DNA of 56,765 nt, from contig CALWIO010000012.1 in assembly GCA_944380765.1 (NCBI GenBank), positions 1 to 56,765 on the forward strand, written 5' to 3'. The notes beneath the pieces were generated by a model, which was not told the origin of the DNA, made no database searches, and was given only the letters and a program-made list of their open reading frames with translations. The DNA is from an uncultured Clostridia bacterium (GTDB lineage Bacteria > Bacillota > Clostridia > Oscillospirales > Acutalibacteraceae). Made by a program: the position numbers and the translations under genes. This document shows positions 9,100-17,087 of this stretch, one piece after another (positions within the stretch are counted from its first letter, which is position 1; every line of letters starts with the position of its first letter).

Positions 9100-10383
9100 T
9101 TATTTCTTCTCTATCTTCGCCTTGCCGCCCATATACATTCTGAGCGGTTCGGGAATATTAACGCTGCCGTCTGCGTTAAGGTTGTTTTCAAGGAACGCTA
9201 TGAGCATACGCGGGGGAGCTACCACCGTATTGTTGAGCGTATGGGCAAAATAGTTGCCGTCCTTGCCCTTGACGCGTATTCCGAGCCGCCTTGCCTGCGC
9301 GTCTCCGAGATTCGAGCAGGAGCCAACCTCAAAATACTTCTTCTGACGGGGGCTCCACGCCTCCACATCACAGCTTTTAACCTTTAAGTCCGCCAAGTCG
9401 CCCGAACAGCATTCAAGCGTTCTTACGGGAATATCCATTGAGCGGAAAAAATCCACCGTGTTCTGCCAGAGCCTGTCATACCACGCCTTGCTGTCCTCCG
9501 GCTTGCAGACTACAATCATCTCCTGCTTTTCAAACTGATGAATCCTGTAAACTCCGCGCTCCTCAATTCCGTGAGCGCCTACCTCCTTGCGGAAGCAGGG
9601 CGAATAGCTCGTGAGCGTTTTGGGAAGCTCCGCCTCGGGAATAAAGCTGTCAATGAACTTGCCTATCATCGAGTGTTCGCTGGTGCCTATAAGATAAAGG
9701 TCCTCGCCCTCGATTTTATACATCATATTTTCCATTTCAGCGAAGCTCATAACGCCCGTTACAACCTCGCTCCTTATCATAAAGGGCGGAACATAATAGG
9801 TAAAGCCGCGGTCAATCATAAAATCCCTGGCGTAAGAGAGTATTGCCGAATGAAGCCTTGCTATGTCGCCTTTAAGATAATAAAAGCCGTTGCCGCTGGT
9901 CTTTCTCGCCGAGTCAAGGTCAATTCCGTCAAAGCTCTCCATAATATCCACATGATAGGGAACCTCAAAATCGGGAACTGCCGGCTCGCCGAAACGCTCA
10001 ATCTCAACATTTTCGCTGTCGTCACGGCCTATGGGCACGCTCTCGTCGATAATGTTGGGGATAACGAGCATTATTTTGCGGATTTCGCCTTCAAGCTCGG
10101 TTTCCTTTACCTCTAAATCTGCCAGCTCCTGTGCCATATCCTTTACCTTCTGCTTGGTCTTTTCGGCTTCTTCGCGCTGACCTTTCGCCATAAGCGCGCC
10201 GATTTCCTTGCTGACCGAATTTCTCAGAGCGCGCAGCTCGTCGCCTCTGCCCTTCGCTTCCCGGTATTCGCGGTCAAGCTCAATCACCTTGTCAACCAGC
10301 TCAATTTTTTCGTCCTGAAACTTTTTCCTGATATTTTCCTTGACGGCTTCGGGATTGTTTCTTACAAACTTAATATCAAGCAT
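9100..10383 (-). CDS. serS: Seryl-tRNA synthetase
   Basis: 427 residues, normal for the family. Charges tRNA-Ser (and tRNA-Sec if present) with serine in the cytosol. Residues about 1-105 are the antiparallel coiled-coil arm, beginning MLDIKFVRNNPEAV, with many charged heptads. The class II core has motif 2 around 'FRKEVGAHGIEERGVYRIHQF' (split: FRKEVGAHG, then RGVYRIHQFEKQEM) and motif 3 near the end as 'PPRMLIAFLENN', where most homologues have a GRTL-type start. The typical ending 'IPEPLRMYMGG' is present. The gene begins 14 bases after parB and is probably transcribed with parA-parB. No T-box leader is possible in so short a gap. Confidence 0.97.
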   Translation of the reverse strand: MLDIKFVRNNPEAVKENIRKKFQDEKIELVDKVIELDREYREAKGRGDELRALRNSVSKEIGALMAKGQREEAEKTKQKVKDMAQELADLEVKETELEGEIRKIMLVIPNIIDESVPIGRDDSENVEIERFGEPAVPDFEVPYHVDIMESFDGIDLDSARKTSGNGFYYLKGDIARLHSAILSYARDFMIDRGFTYYVPPFMIRSEVVTGVMSFAEMENMMYKIEGEDLYLIGTSEHSMIGKFIDSFIPEAELPKTLTSYSPCFRKEVGAHGIEERGVYRIHQFEKQEMIVVCKPEDSKAWYDRLWQNTVDFFRSMDIPVRTLECCSGDLADLKVKSCDVEAWSPRQKKYFEVGSCSNLGDAQARRLGIRVKGKDGNYFAHTLNNTVVAPPRMLIAFLENNLNADGSVNIPEPLRMYMGGKAKIEKK

Positions 10384-10397
10384 TTTTCATTTCCTTT

Positions 10398-11255
10398 CTA
10401 TTTATCGAGTACGGCGGCAAGCTTTTCAAGGTCTTCCCTGCCGAAAAATTCAAATTCAAGCGTTCCTCTGCCGCCCTTTGAAAGATAAATCTTTACCTTT
10501 CTGCCAAGCGTTTCGGTAAGGGCAAGCTCCACCTCGTCATAATACCTGTCCCGCTTTTTCTCGCGTTTCACGGGTTTTGCCTTTTCGCCTTCAAGCGCCT
10601 GCCTGACCATTTTTTCAACCTGACGCACCGAAAGCCTGTCCTTTACGGCGGCTCCGGCGATTTTTAAGGCTTCGGCCTCGTTTTCAAGGGGAAGCAGAGC
10701 GCGGCAGTGTCCTGCCGAGAGCTTTTCCTCCGCAAGAAGCTGCAAAAGAGGTTCGGGCAGCTTTAAAAGGCGGAGAGTGTTGGTAACGGCGGTTCTGGAT
10801 TTCCCTATGCGGTCTGCCGCTTCCTCCTGAGTAAAGCCGTAAGCGTCAATAAGCGATTTTATTCCCCGCGCCTCTTCAACGGGGTTCAAATCCTCGCGCT
10901 GCAAGTTCTCAATAAGGGCGAACACGCCCGCCTCCTCATCGGTCATCTCGCGGATTGTTACGGGCACCTCGTGAAGTCCCGCCATTCTCGCGGCTCTCCA
11001 GCGGCGTTCGCCTGCAATAAGGCGGTAACTGCCGTCAGACATGGGCCTTACCAGCAAGGGCTGCAAAACTCCGTTTTTCTCAATGCTCGCCGCAAGCTCG
11101 CCGAGCGATTTCTCATTAAACACCTTGCGGGGCTGGTCCCGGTTAGGCTCAATCTCGTTAATCGGCAGCGTTACCGCCGAAGCGGCCGAGTCCGCCGCGG
11201 AATTGTCAAGGAACAGAGCGTCCATACCCCGTCCGAGTCCGCTTTTTTTTGCCAT
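10398..11255 (-). CDS. parB: Chromosome-partitioning protein ParB (Spo0J)
   Basis: 285 residues. CTP-dependent DNA clamp that loads at parS sites, spreads, and recruits SMC and ParA for origin segregation. The N-terminus MAKKSGLGRGMDALF is the conserved ParA-interacting peptide. CTP-binding motifs are 'GERRWRAAR' (about residues 82-90) and 'ENLQREDLNPVEEA' (about 115-128). The parS-recognition helix-turn-helix follows ('TQEEAADRIGKSRTAVTNTLRLL'). A Lys/Arg-rich linker (about 220-240) precedes the C-terminal dimerisation domain. The start is 2 bases after the parA stop, so translation is probably coupled. Two parS-like sites lie just upstream of parA. Confidence 0.96.
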   Translation of the reverse strand: MAKKSGLGRGMDALFLDNSAADSAASAVTLPINEIEPNRDQPRKVFNEKSLGELAASIEKNGVLQPLLVRPMSDGSYRLIAGERRWRAARMAGLHEVPVTIREMTDEEAGVFALIENLQREDLNPVEEARGIKSLIDAYGFTQEEAADRIGKSRTAVTNTLRLLKLPEPLLQLLAEEKLSAGHCRALLPLENEAEALKIAGAAVKDRLSVRQVEKMVRQALEGEKAKPVKREKKRDRYYDEVELALTETLGRKVKIYLSKGGRGTLEFEFFGREDLEKLAAVLDK

Positions 11256-11257
11256 CT

Positions 11258-12034
11258 TTACGCCCCCCTGTTTTTCTGCTGTGACAAAAACTCCTCCGCG
11301 AAGTCCATATACGCCGCGGCTCCCTTTGAGTTTCTGTCATAATATATTATCGGCTCGCCGAATGACGGAGCCTCCGAAAGCCTTACATTTCTCGGTATAA
11401 CCGTTTTGTAAACCTTGTCGGGAAAAAACTTTTTTATTTCGGAAACGACCTGCTGAGTAAGATTCAGCCGCCCGTCATACATCGTCTGCAAAACGCCTTC
11501 CAGCTCAATGTGCGGATTGTAAAGACGCTTTACCTGCCGCACCGTAGCCATAAGCTGAGCCAGTCCCTCCAAAGCGTAAAACTCGCACTGAATGGGCACA
11601 AGGAATGTGTCCGAAGCAGTCAGCGCGTTAATGGTTATCAGCCCCAGCGAGGGCGGACAGTCAAAGAATATGTAGTCGTACTTGTCCCAGAGCCTTGCTA
11701 CGGCGTTTTTTATGCGGCTTTCGCGGCGCTCAATCTCAATAAGCTCCACCTCGGCGCCCGCAAGGTTCAAATCCGCCGGGATTATATCCACATTCTTAAA
11801 GGAAGTTTTCATTACCGCCAGCTCCGCGTCAATATCCCCCACCAGAATATCATAGGAAGAATTGACAATTTTGCGCTTGTTTATACCGAAACCGCTTGTG
11901 GAGTTGCCCTGAGGGTCAATATCCGCGAGCAGAACGCGGTAACCCTTGGCGCCCACGGCGGCGGCAAGGCTGACGGCGGTGGTCGTCTTACCCACTCCGC
12001 CCTTTTGATTTATAATTGAAATTACCTTTGCCAA
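11258..12034 (-). CDS. parA: Chromosome-partitioning ATPase ParA (Soj)
   Basis: 258 residues. Deviant Walker ATPase that works with ParB in origin segregation and, in B. subtilis, controls DnaA activity. Walker A KGGVGKTTTA is at residues 11-20, with the signature lysine at 11. 'LLADIDPQGNSTSGFG' and 'DYIFFDCPPSLGLITINAL' complete the nucleotide site. The start is TTG at 12034: GGAGGGG lies 6 bases upstream and the protein then begins MAKVISIINQ like its homologues. It heads a parA-parB-serS run. A -10-like TATACT (minus, 12147-12142) is a possible promoter, but its -35 is poor. Confidence 0.96.
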   Translation of the reverse strand: MAKVISIINQKGGVGKTTTAVSLAAAVGAKGYRVLLADIDPQGNSTSGFGINKRKIVNSSYDILVGDIDAELAVMKTSFKNVDIIPADLNLAGAEVELIEIERRESRIKNAVARLWDKYDYIFFDCPPSLGLITINALTASDTFLVPIQCEFYALEGLAQLMATVRQVKRLYNPHIELEGVLQTMYDGRLNLTQQVVSEIKKFFPDKVYKTVIPRNVRLSEAPSFGEPIIYYDRNSKGAAAYMDFAEEFLSQQKNRGA

Positions 12035-12235
12035 AATACCCCTCCGATTAAAAAGCGCCGTCAGAACAGACCGCGCCCCTTATAAAGGCCGATTTATGCC
12101 CGCTGCGGCATTTTTGCCGGCGGCAGGCGTATTTTTTATTAAGTATATCACATCATACCGGAAAATTAAAGCTAAAATCTCAAATTTTACATTTTGGCAA
12201 AAATCGGCAAAAAAATATGTATCATTTGCATAGAA

Positions 12236-12251
12236 TGTTTCACGGGAAACA
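12236..12251. promoter_or_regulatory. parS-like / Noc-site hybrid
   Basis: TGTTTCACGGGAAACA differs from the parS consensus TGTTTCACGTGAAACA at one central base. That change gives a GGGAAA half like the Noc site ATTTCCCGGGAAAT. It lies in the parA-noc gap, the usual place for parS. Apart from the two parS-like sites and the noc terminator, the 443-base gap 12035-12477 shows nothing I can support. Confidence 0.7.
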
Positions 12252-12280
12252 TTTTTGGCTTTTTCCTGCGGCTTTAAATA

Positions 12281-12296
12281 TGTTTCATGTGAAACA
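12281..12296. promoter_or_regulatory. parS site
   Basis: TGTTTCATGTGAAACA differs from parS consensus at one position (C to T in the centre). It starts 45 bases after the first site. ParB loading site near the origin. Confidence 0.8.
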
Positions 12297-12342
12297 TCAG
12301 CTTTTGCCGGCTGTTTTTACGGCAGAAGCGAAGCCCAAAGAC

Positions 12343-12369
12343 AGCAAAAGACTCCTCTTGCGAGGAGCC
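12343..12369 (-). terminator. Terminator downstream of noc
   Basis: The minus strand gives GGCTCCTC, loop GCAA, GAGGAGTC, followed by TTTTGCTG. The single mismatch is G-U on the minus transcript but A-C on the plus, so the hairpin fits minus-strand transcription. It lies about 110 bases past the noc stop. Confidence 0.6.
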
Positions 12370-12477
12370 TTTCGCTGTGGATGTGGGGTGTGAAAGAGAA
12401 GGATATGGATGGCTTTCGCCATTTTATAAAAACACCGCAAATCATCGGGGGAGATAACAACGGTGATTTTACCTGAA

Positions 12478-13305
12478 TCAGGTGGCCGTTTTACGCGGTA
12501 TCTCTTCAAGCTTGGGTATGCGCACAATGTATTCCACATACTCGTCGGTTTCGGTCTTTACCGAGTCGGCGTCTATTCCCGCGCGGCGGATTGTGTCCAC
12601 GGCGTTGTTGAGGGTGTTGATAAATATGCGTATATCCTTGAAGCCGCGCAGCATCTGCTTTTTGGGAGTTTCGTTTTTGCGCAGCATCTGCTCTATGAGC
12701 GTTTCGCTCTCGCTTACATTAAGGTGGCGGTCAATGATTATCGCGAGAGCCCTCGCCCGCTGTACCTCATCGTCGATGGTAAGCAGCGCTCTGGCATGCC
12801 GCTCGGAAAGTCCCGCCCTTGTGATTTTGTAGCGCATTTCATCGCTGAGTCTTAAAAGCCGGAGCTTGTTCGAGAGGGTTGACTGCGCTTTGCCCAGCTT
12901 TTTCGCCAGCTCGTCCTGGCTTATGTGGTAGTCGCTGATAAGGGTTGCCAGCGCCTCAGCCTCCTCAAAATAATCCAGGTCCTGCCTTTGCAGATTTTCA
13001 AGAACGGCAAACACGGCGGAGTCCGACTCGGAGATTTCGCTCACGATACAGGGAATTTTAGCCATTCCTATAAGCCTTGCGGCTCTGAGCCTGCGCTCGC
13101 CTGCCACAAGCTCGTACTGTCCGTTTTCGAGCGCCCTTACAATCAGCGGCTGCAAAATTCCGTTCGCGCGTATGCTCTGCGCCAGTCCTTCAAGCTCGTC
13201 GTAATCAAACCGTTTTCTCGGCTGATTGGGATTAGGGAGAATGTCGCTCTGGGAAACTGAAAGAATTTTGCTTTCCGGCCTGAGTTTGTTCTGCTTTTTT
13301 AACAT
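12478..13305 (-). CDS. noc: Nucleoid occlusion protein Noc (ParB paralogue)
   Basis: 275 residues. ParB-family DNA- and CTP-binding protein that, in B. subtilis, blocks division over the nucleoid. 'AGERRLRAARLIGM', 'LENLQRQDLDYFEEAEAL', 'GKAQSTLSNKLRLLRL' and 'LSERHARALLTID' match Noc more closely than Spo0J, and the position between rsmG and parA is the noc locus. The ATG at 13305 follows GGAGG. An upstream GTG at 13350 would extend the frame by 15 residues, but it lies upstream of the predicted transcription start, so it is rejected. The N-terminus MLKKQNKLRPESKIL lacks an obvious amphipathic membrane-binding helix (see findings). Confidence 0.88.
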   Translation of the reverse strand: MLKKQNKLRPESKILSVSQSDILPNPNQPRKRFDYDELEGLAQSIRANGILQPLIVRALENGQYELVAGERRLRAARLIGMAKIPCIVSEISESDSAVFAVLENLQRQDLDYFEEAEALATLISDYHISQDELAKKLGKAQSTLSNKLRLLRLSDEMRYKITRAGLSERHARALLTIDDEVQRARALAIIIDRHLNVSESETLIEQMLRKNETPKKQMLRGFKDIRIFINTLNNAVDTIRRAGIDADSVKTETDEYVEYIVRIPKLEEIPRKTAT

Positions 13306-13340
13306 AAAAGAAAACCTCCGCAGTGCTTGTCCTTGACTAA

Positions 13341-13369
13341 ATGATAGCACCGCGAAGGCTATGTGTAAA
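13341..13369 (-). promoter_or_regulatory. Promoter of noc
   Basis: On the minus strand there is TTTACA (13369-13364), a 17-base spacer and TATCAT (13346-13341). It sets the noc start downstream of about 13334. Confidence 0.65.
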
Positions 13370-13415
13370 GAAAATGTGTTCGCCCGTATTTTTTAAAATG
13401 TACGCCTTTTCGCCT

Positions 13416-14129
13416 TTATTTTAAAGGCTTTTTGGAAATTTGTGCCGAGGCTCTCGGATATTTTGTCGGCGTTTGCGATATTTTTTTAATGATTATAATC
13501 TTTCTCGGCAGTCCGCCCGTCAGCTCAAAGTCGAATACCTTATCGGTCCTGCCTCCGAGAAGCGAAACCGCTCCCCCGGCGAGCGCGAGCTCCTCGTCCC
13601 CCTGAGCCGATTTCATGGCTATAAACGAGCCGCCCTTTTTAACAAAAGGCAGGCAGTATTCGCACAGCGCCGGCATAGCCGCCACCGCTCTTGCCGTCGC
13701 GAAATCGTAGCGCTCACGGTATTCGGGAAGCCTTGCCGCCTCCTCGGCTCTCTTGTGAAGTATTGTTCCCTTTTCGCCTGCGGCTTCAAGCACTCCGCTT
13801 ATAAAACCCAGCTTTTTGCCCGTTCCGTCCAGAAAGGTCATATCAATATCGGGACGGGCAAGTTTAAGCACCAGTCCGGGAAAACCGGCGCCCGTTCCCA
13901 CATCGATGATTTTTGAATTTTTTGGAATATCGGCAAACCCGAACAGGGAAAGGCAGTCGGCAAAATGCTTGACCGTCACTTCATCTGGCTGAGTAATGGC
14001 GGTAAGATTGAAGCTGCGGTTTGTTTCAACAAGCATTTCAGCGAATATATCCAGCCTTTCGTAAGCCCGCGCGTCAATTTCTATATTGAAATTTTCCACT
14101 GCTTTATAAAGCAAATCCCTGTTCAGCAT
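13416..14129 (-). CDS. rsmG: 16S rRNA (guanine-527-N7)-methyltransferase RsmG
   Basis: 237 residues. Methylates G527 of 16S rRNA using S-adenosylmethionine. 'RSFNLTAI', the SAM-binding loop 'DVGTGAGFPGLVLKLA' (about residues 76-91), 'LHKRAEEAARLPEYRERYD' and 'ATARAVAAMP' are the family blocks. The C-terminus 'KKISQTPTKYPRASAQ.SKKPL' is the diagnostic RsmG tail. The start overlaps the end of mnmG by 7 bases, so the two are translated together, as in most Firmicutes. I see no frame damage; this gene is often lost or mutated in low-level streptomycin resistance. Confidence 0.96.
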   Translation of the reverse strand: MLNRDLLYKAVENFNIEIDARAYERLDIFAEMLVETNRSFNLTAITQPDEVTVKHFADCLSLFGFADIPKNSKIIDVGTGAGFPGLVLKLARPDIDMTFLDGTGKKLGFISGVLEAAGEKGTILHKRAEEAARLPEYRERYDFATARAVAAMPALCEYCLPFVKKGGSFIAMKSAQGDEELALAGGAVSLLGGRTDKVFDFELTGGLPRKIIIIKKISQTPTKYPRASAQISKKPLK

Positions 14130-16003
14130 TTTCCGCTTCGTCCCCTTTTGTTTAGATATATCAGCAGCACCGAGATGTCCGCCGGCGAAACTCCGCTTAT
14201 TCTTGACGCCTGCCCCACGCTTTCGGGACGCACCCGGCTGAGCTTTTCTCTCGCTTCAAGACGAAGCGAGGGTATCTCGTTATAATCGGTGTCCTCCGGT
14301 ATTTTCTTAACCTCCAAACGGCGCATTTCGTCAACCTTCGCCTGCTGCCGCTTTATGTACCCCTCGTATTTCAAGGTGATTTCAACCTGCTCGGCAACGC
14401 TTTTTTCAAGCTGAGGCCGTCCCTTGTCAAAGGGAGCCAGACAGGCGTAGTCAAGCTGAGGTCTTTTGATAAGCTCCGCAAGCTTTATTCCCGTTGTCAT
14501 AGGCGCGGTGCCTCTTTCGGCAAGCAGTTTGTTAAGTTCGTCCGAGGGAGCTATGGCGGTGCTTTTTGTTCTTTCGATTTCCAAAGCTATCAGCCTTTCC
14601 TTTTCAAGCAAGGCGTCATAGCGCTCTTGCGGCACAAGCCCCAGCTCGTAGCCGTATTTCATAAGGCGTATATCCGCGTTGTCCTGCCTTAAAAGCAGAC
14701 GGTACTCGCTGCGCGAGGTCATCATTCTGTAAGGGTCGGAACAGCCTTTCGTAACCAGATCGTCAATCAGGGTGCCTATATAGGAGCTTGCTCTGTCAAG
14801 CACAAAAGGCGCCTGCCCCTTCGCCTTGCGCGCGGCGTTTATTCCGGCAATAAGCCCCTGAGCCGCGGCTTCCTCATAGCCCGAGGAGCCGTTGAACTGC
14901 CCGGCGCCGAAAAATCCCTCAATATTTCCGAATTCCAGCGAGGATTTAAGCGCCAGCGGGTCAACGCAGTCGTACTCGATAGCGTAAGCCGTACGCATAA
15001 CCTCAACATTTTCAAGTCCCTTTATGCTGCGCAGAAATTTAAGCTGCACATCTTCCGGCAGCGATGAGGACATTCCCTGCAAATACAATTCCTCAGTATC
15101 CGCTCCGCAGGGCTCAATAAAGAGCTGATGCCTTTCCTTTTCGGAAAAGCGCACGATTTTATCCTCAATGCTCGGACAGTATCTCGGCCCTACGCCCTCG
15201 ATTTTTCCCGAATACAAAGGCGAGCGGTGGATATTGTCGAGTATTATTTTCTTGGTCTGCTCGTTGGTGTATGTAATGTAGCAAACTGCCGTATTTTCCG
15301 GAGCGTGTTCGGTGCTGTACGAAAAAGGCACCGGCTCCTTGTCGCCGTACTGCACTTCAAGAGATGAAAAATCAACACTTCGTCTATTAACTCTCGACGG
15401 CGTACCCGTTTTAAATCTTCTCAGCGGTATGGAAAGTCTTTTAAGCGCCGCGGAAAGCTCGTTGGCGGGGAACATTCCGTCCGGCCCGCTCTCGTAGGAA
15501 ACCTCGCCTATGTAAACCCTGCCGCCCAAGAAGGTGCCTGTCGCCAGCACAACGGTTTTTGCGGAATACACGGCTTCAAGCCTTGTTTTTAGGAAGAATT
15601 TGGAGTCCTTTTTATATAAATCGACTATCTCCGCCTGTTTTAAGTCCAGCCCCTCCTGCATTTCAAGGGCGTGCTTCATATATTTTGAGTATTCGCGCCG
15701 GTCAATCTGAGCGCGCAGGGAGTGAACCGCCGGACCTTTTCCGAGGTTGAGCATTCTTGTCTGTATGGTGTTTTTGTCGGCGGCAATACCCATTTCGCCG
15801 CCCAAAGCGTCAATTTCCCTGACAAGATGGCCCTTTGATGTTCCGCCTATTGACGGGTTGCAGGGCATATTGCCCACCCAGTCGAGATTTATTGTAAAAA
15901 CAACCGTTGACGCGCCGAGTCTGGCGGCGGCAAGAGCCGCTTCAATTCCGGCGTGCCCGGCGCCGATAACGGCTACATCATAATCTTTCGCGAAATATTC
16001 CAT
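14123..16003 (-). CDS. mnmG: tRNA uridine-34 modification enzyme MnmG
   Basis: 626 residues. FAD protein that, with MnmE, adds the carboxymethylaminomethyl group to U34 of certain tRNAs. The dinucleotide-binding loop 'VIGAGHAGIEAALAAARLGA' lies at the N-terminus. The family signature 'GPRYCPSIEDKIVRF' and 'GQFNGSSGYEEAAAQGL' follow, and a helical C-terminal domain ends about residue 620. The ATG at 16003 has AAGGAAG upstream and gives MEYFAKDYDVAVIG, like homologues. A TTG ten codons upstream is less likely. The usual partner mnmE is not adjacent; it is at 30892 on the other side of the origin. Confidence 0.96.
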   Translation of the reverse strand: MEYFAKDYDVAVIGAGHAGIEAALAAARLGASTVVFTINLDWVGNMPCNPSIGGTSKGHLVREIDALGGEMGIAADKNTIQTRMLNLGKGPAVHSLRAQIDRREYSKYMKHALEMQEGLDLKQAEIVDLYKKDSKFFLKTRLEAVYSAKTVVLATGTFLGGRVYIGEVSYESGPDGMFPANELSAALKRLSIPLRRFKTGTPSRVNRRSVDFSSLEVQYGDKEPVPFSYSTEHAPENTAVCYITYTNEQTKKIILDNIHRSPLYSGKIEGVGPRYCPSIEDKIVRFSEKERHQLFIEPCGADTEELYLQGMSSSLPEDVQLKFLRSIKGLENVEVMRTAYAIEYDCVDPLALKSSLEFGNIEGFFGAGQFNGSSGYEEAAAQGLIAGINAARKAKGQAPFVLDRASSYIGTLIDDLVTKGCSDPYRMMTSRSEYRLLLRQDNADIRLMKYGYELGLVPQERYDALLEKERLIALEIERTKSTAIAPSDELNKLLAERGTAPMTTGIKLAELIKRPQLDYACLAPFDKGRPQLEKSVAEQVEITLKYEGYIKRQQAKVDEMRRLEVKKIPEDTDYNEIPSLRLEAREKLSRVRPESVGQASRISGVSPADISVLLIYLNKRGRSGKC

Positions 16004-16058
16004 AAAAACTTCCTTAAAATTTATAACTGCCAAAGTAAAAGCGGTTAGTCTGCGTATT

Positions 16059-16090
16059 CAAAAAAACGGCGGAACCAACGCCGCCGTTTT
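16059..16090 (-). terminator. Terminator after jag
   Basis: The minus strand gives AAAACGGCGG, an 8-base loop, CCGCCGTTTT, followed by more T residues. It ends the rpmH-jag operon just before mnmG. Confidence 0.85.
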
Positions 16091-16098
16091 GTTTTCTT

Positions 16099-17073
16099 TT
16101 ATTCCTCGGTTTTTTCGGCAGTCGCCTTTATCTCGATTTTTCCGTAAAGCGAGGAGCCGTCCATATCGCTCTTGGGCGCTCTGTCGGGAGCAATCTCAGG
16201 CTTATAGGCCTCTCTCTTTTCCCGTCTGGGACCTCTGCCGCCGGAACGGCCGCCTCTCGGATTTCTTGAATAACTGCCGTTTTTGGCGCCCTCAACGGGA
16301 GTGATTACCACTCGTCTGTCAAGGTCGGAGCCTACCGAATGAGAGGTGGCTCCCTCAACCTCCTGCACGGCGGTGTGAATTATTCTTCTCTCATAGGGGT
16401 TCATGGGCTCAAGCGAAATGCTCTTGCCGAGCCTTACCGCTTTAAAGGCGGTCTTTTTAGCGAGGGCGCGGATTGTTTCCTCGCGCTTTTCGCGGTAGTT
16501 GCCCACATTTATTGAAACTCTCTTGTAGTTCTGCTTGCCCTTGTTGGCAATCATTCTGGCAAGATACTGAATGGCGTCAAGGGTTTCTCCCCTCTTGCCG
16601 ATAATAATGCCGTAATCGTCGCCGCATTCAAGCTCAAAGAAAATTTCCTCTTCGTTTGTTTTTTCGGTGATTTCGCACTCGGTCATTCCCAGCGCCTTAA
16701 CCACCGACTTGATATAATCGGCTGTTTCGCCGTAAAGATTTGACTCGGTAAGCGGAGAAGCCTCTTTCTGAGCGTCAGCCTTTTTGCCCGCGGACTGCTC
16801 GGTTTTTTCGCTCTTTTCCCTTTTTTCAGCCTTTTCCTTTTTCTGCGGCTTTTCTTTTTTCTGCGCCTTTTCCTTAGGCTGGGCAGGCTCTTTTGTTTCA
16901 ACGCTGACCTTTACCTCAGCTGGAGTGGAGCCGAAAAGTCCTAAAAATTTCTTCTGGGGAGTTTTAAGAACCTCTACTTTAAAATCGTCATACTCACTGA
17001 GCCCCAGTTCAAGCATAGCGGCGGCCTTTGCCTCTTCAACGGTAAGGCCCGTGCCGATTGCCTCCTTAATCAT
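16099..17073 (-). CDS. jag: Jag/KhpB RNA-binding protein (Jag-N, KH, R3H)
   Basis: 324 residues. RNA-binding regulator of cell elongation and cell-wall synthesis, acting with KhpA. Residues 1-55 are the Jag-N domain ('GTGLTVEEAKAAAMLELGL', 'KKFLGLFG'). Residues about 60-115 are a Lys/Glu linker with KEK repeats, likely disordered. The KH domain has the GxxG-type loop 'IIIGKRGETLDAIQYLA'. The R3H domain contains 'NPYERRIIHTAVQE' and 'SVGSDLDRRVVI'. A basic Gly/Arg-rich tail follows. I chose ATG 17073 because GAGGTG lies 6 bases upstream. An ATG at 17091 overlapping the yidC stop would add 6 residues and has a weaker site. Confidence 0.93.
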   Translation of the reverse strand: MIKEAIGTGLTVEEAKAAAMLELGLSEYDDFKVEVLKTPQKKFLGLFGSTPAEVKVSVETKEPAQPKEKAQKKEKPQKKEKAEKREKSEKTEQSAGKKADAQKEASPLTESNLYGETADYIKSVVKALGMTECEITEKTNEEEIFFELECGDDYGIIIGKRGETLDAIQYLARMIANKGKQNYKRVSINVGNYREKREETIRALAKKTAFKAVRLGKSISLEPMNPYERRIIHTAVQEVEGATSHSVGSDLDRRVVITPVEGAKNGSYSRNPRGGRSGGRGPRREKREAYKPEIAPDRAPKSDMDGSSLYGKIEIKATAEKTEE

Positions 17074-17087
17074 ATTTTTCACCTCGG

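Noticed and set aside
9538..10116. 192-codon plus-strand frame in serS
   Set aside because: Antisense shadow of serS.
12255..12539. Short frames on both strands in the parA-noc gap
   Set aside because: They overlap parS and the noc terminator and show no protein-like pattern.
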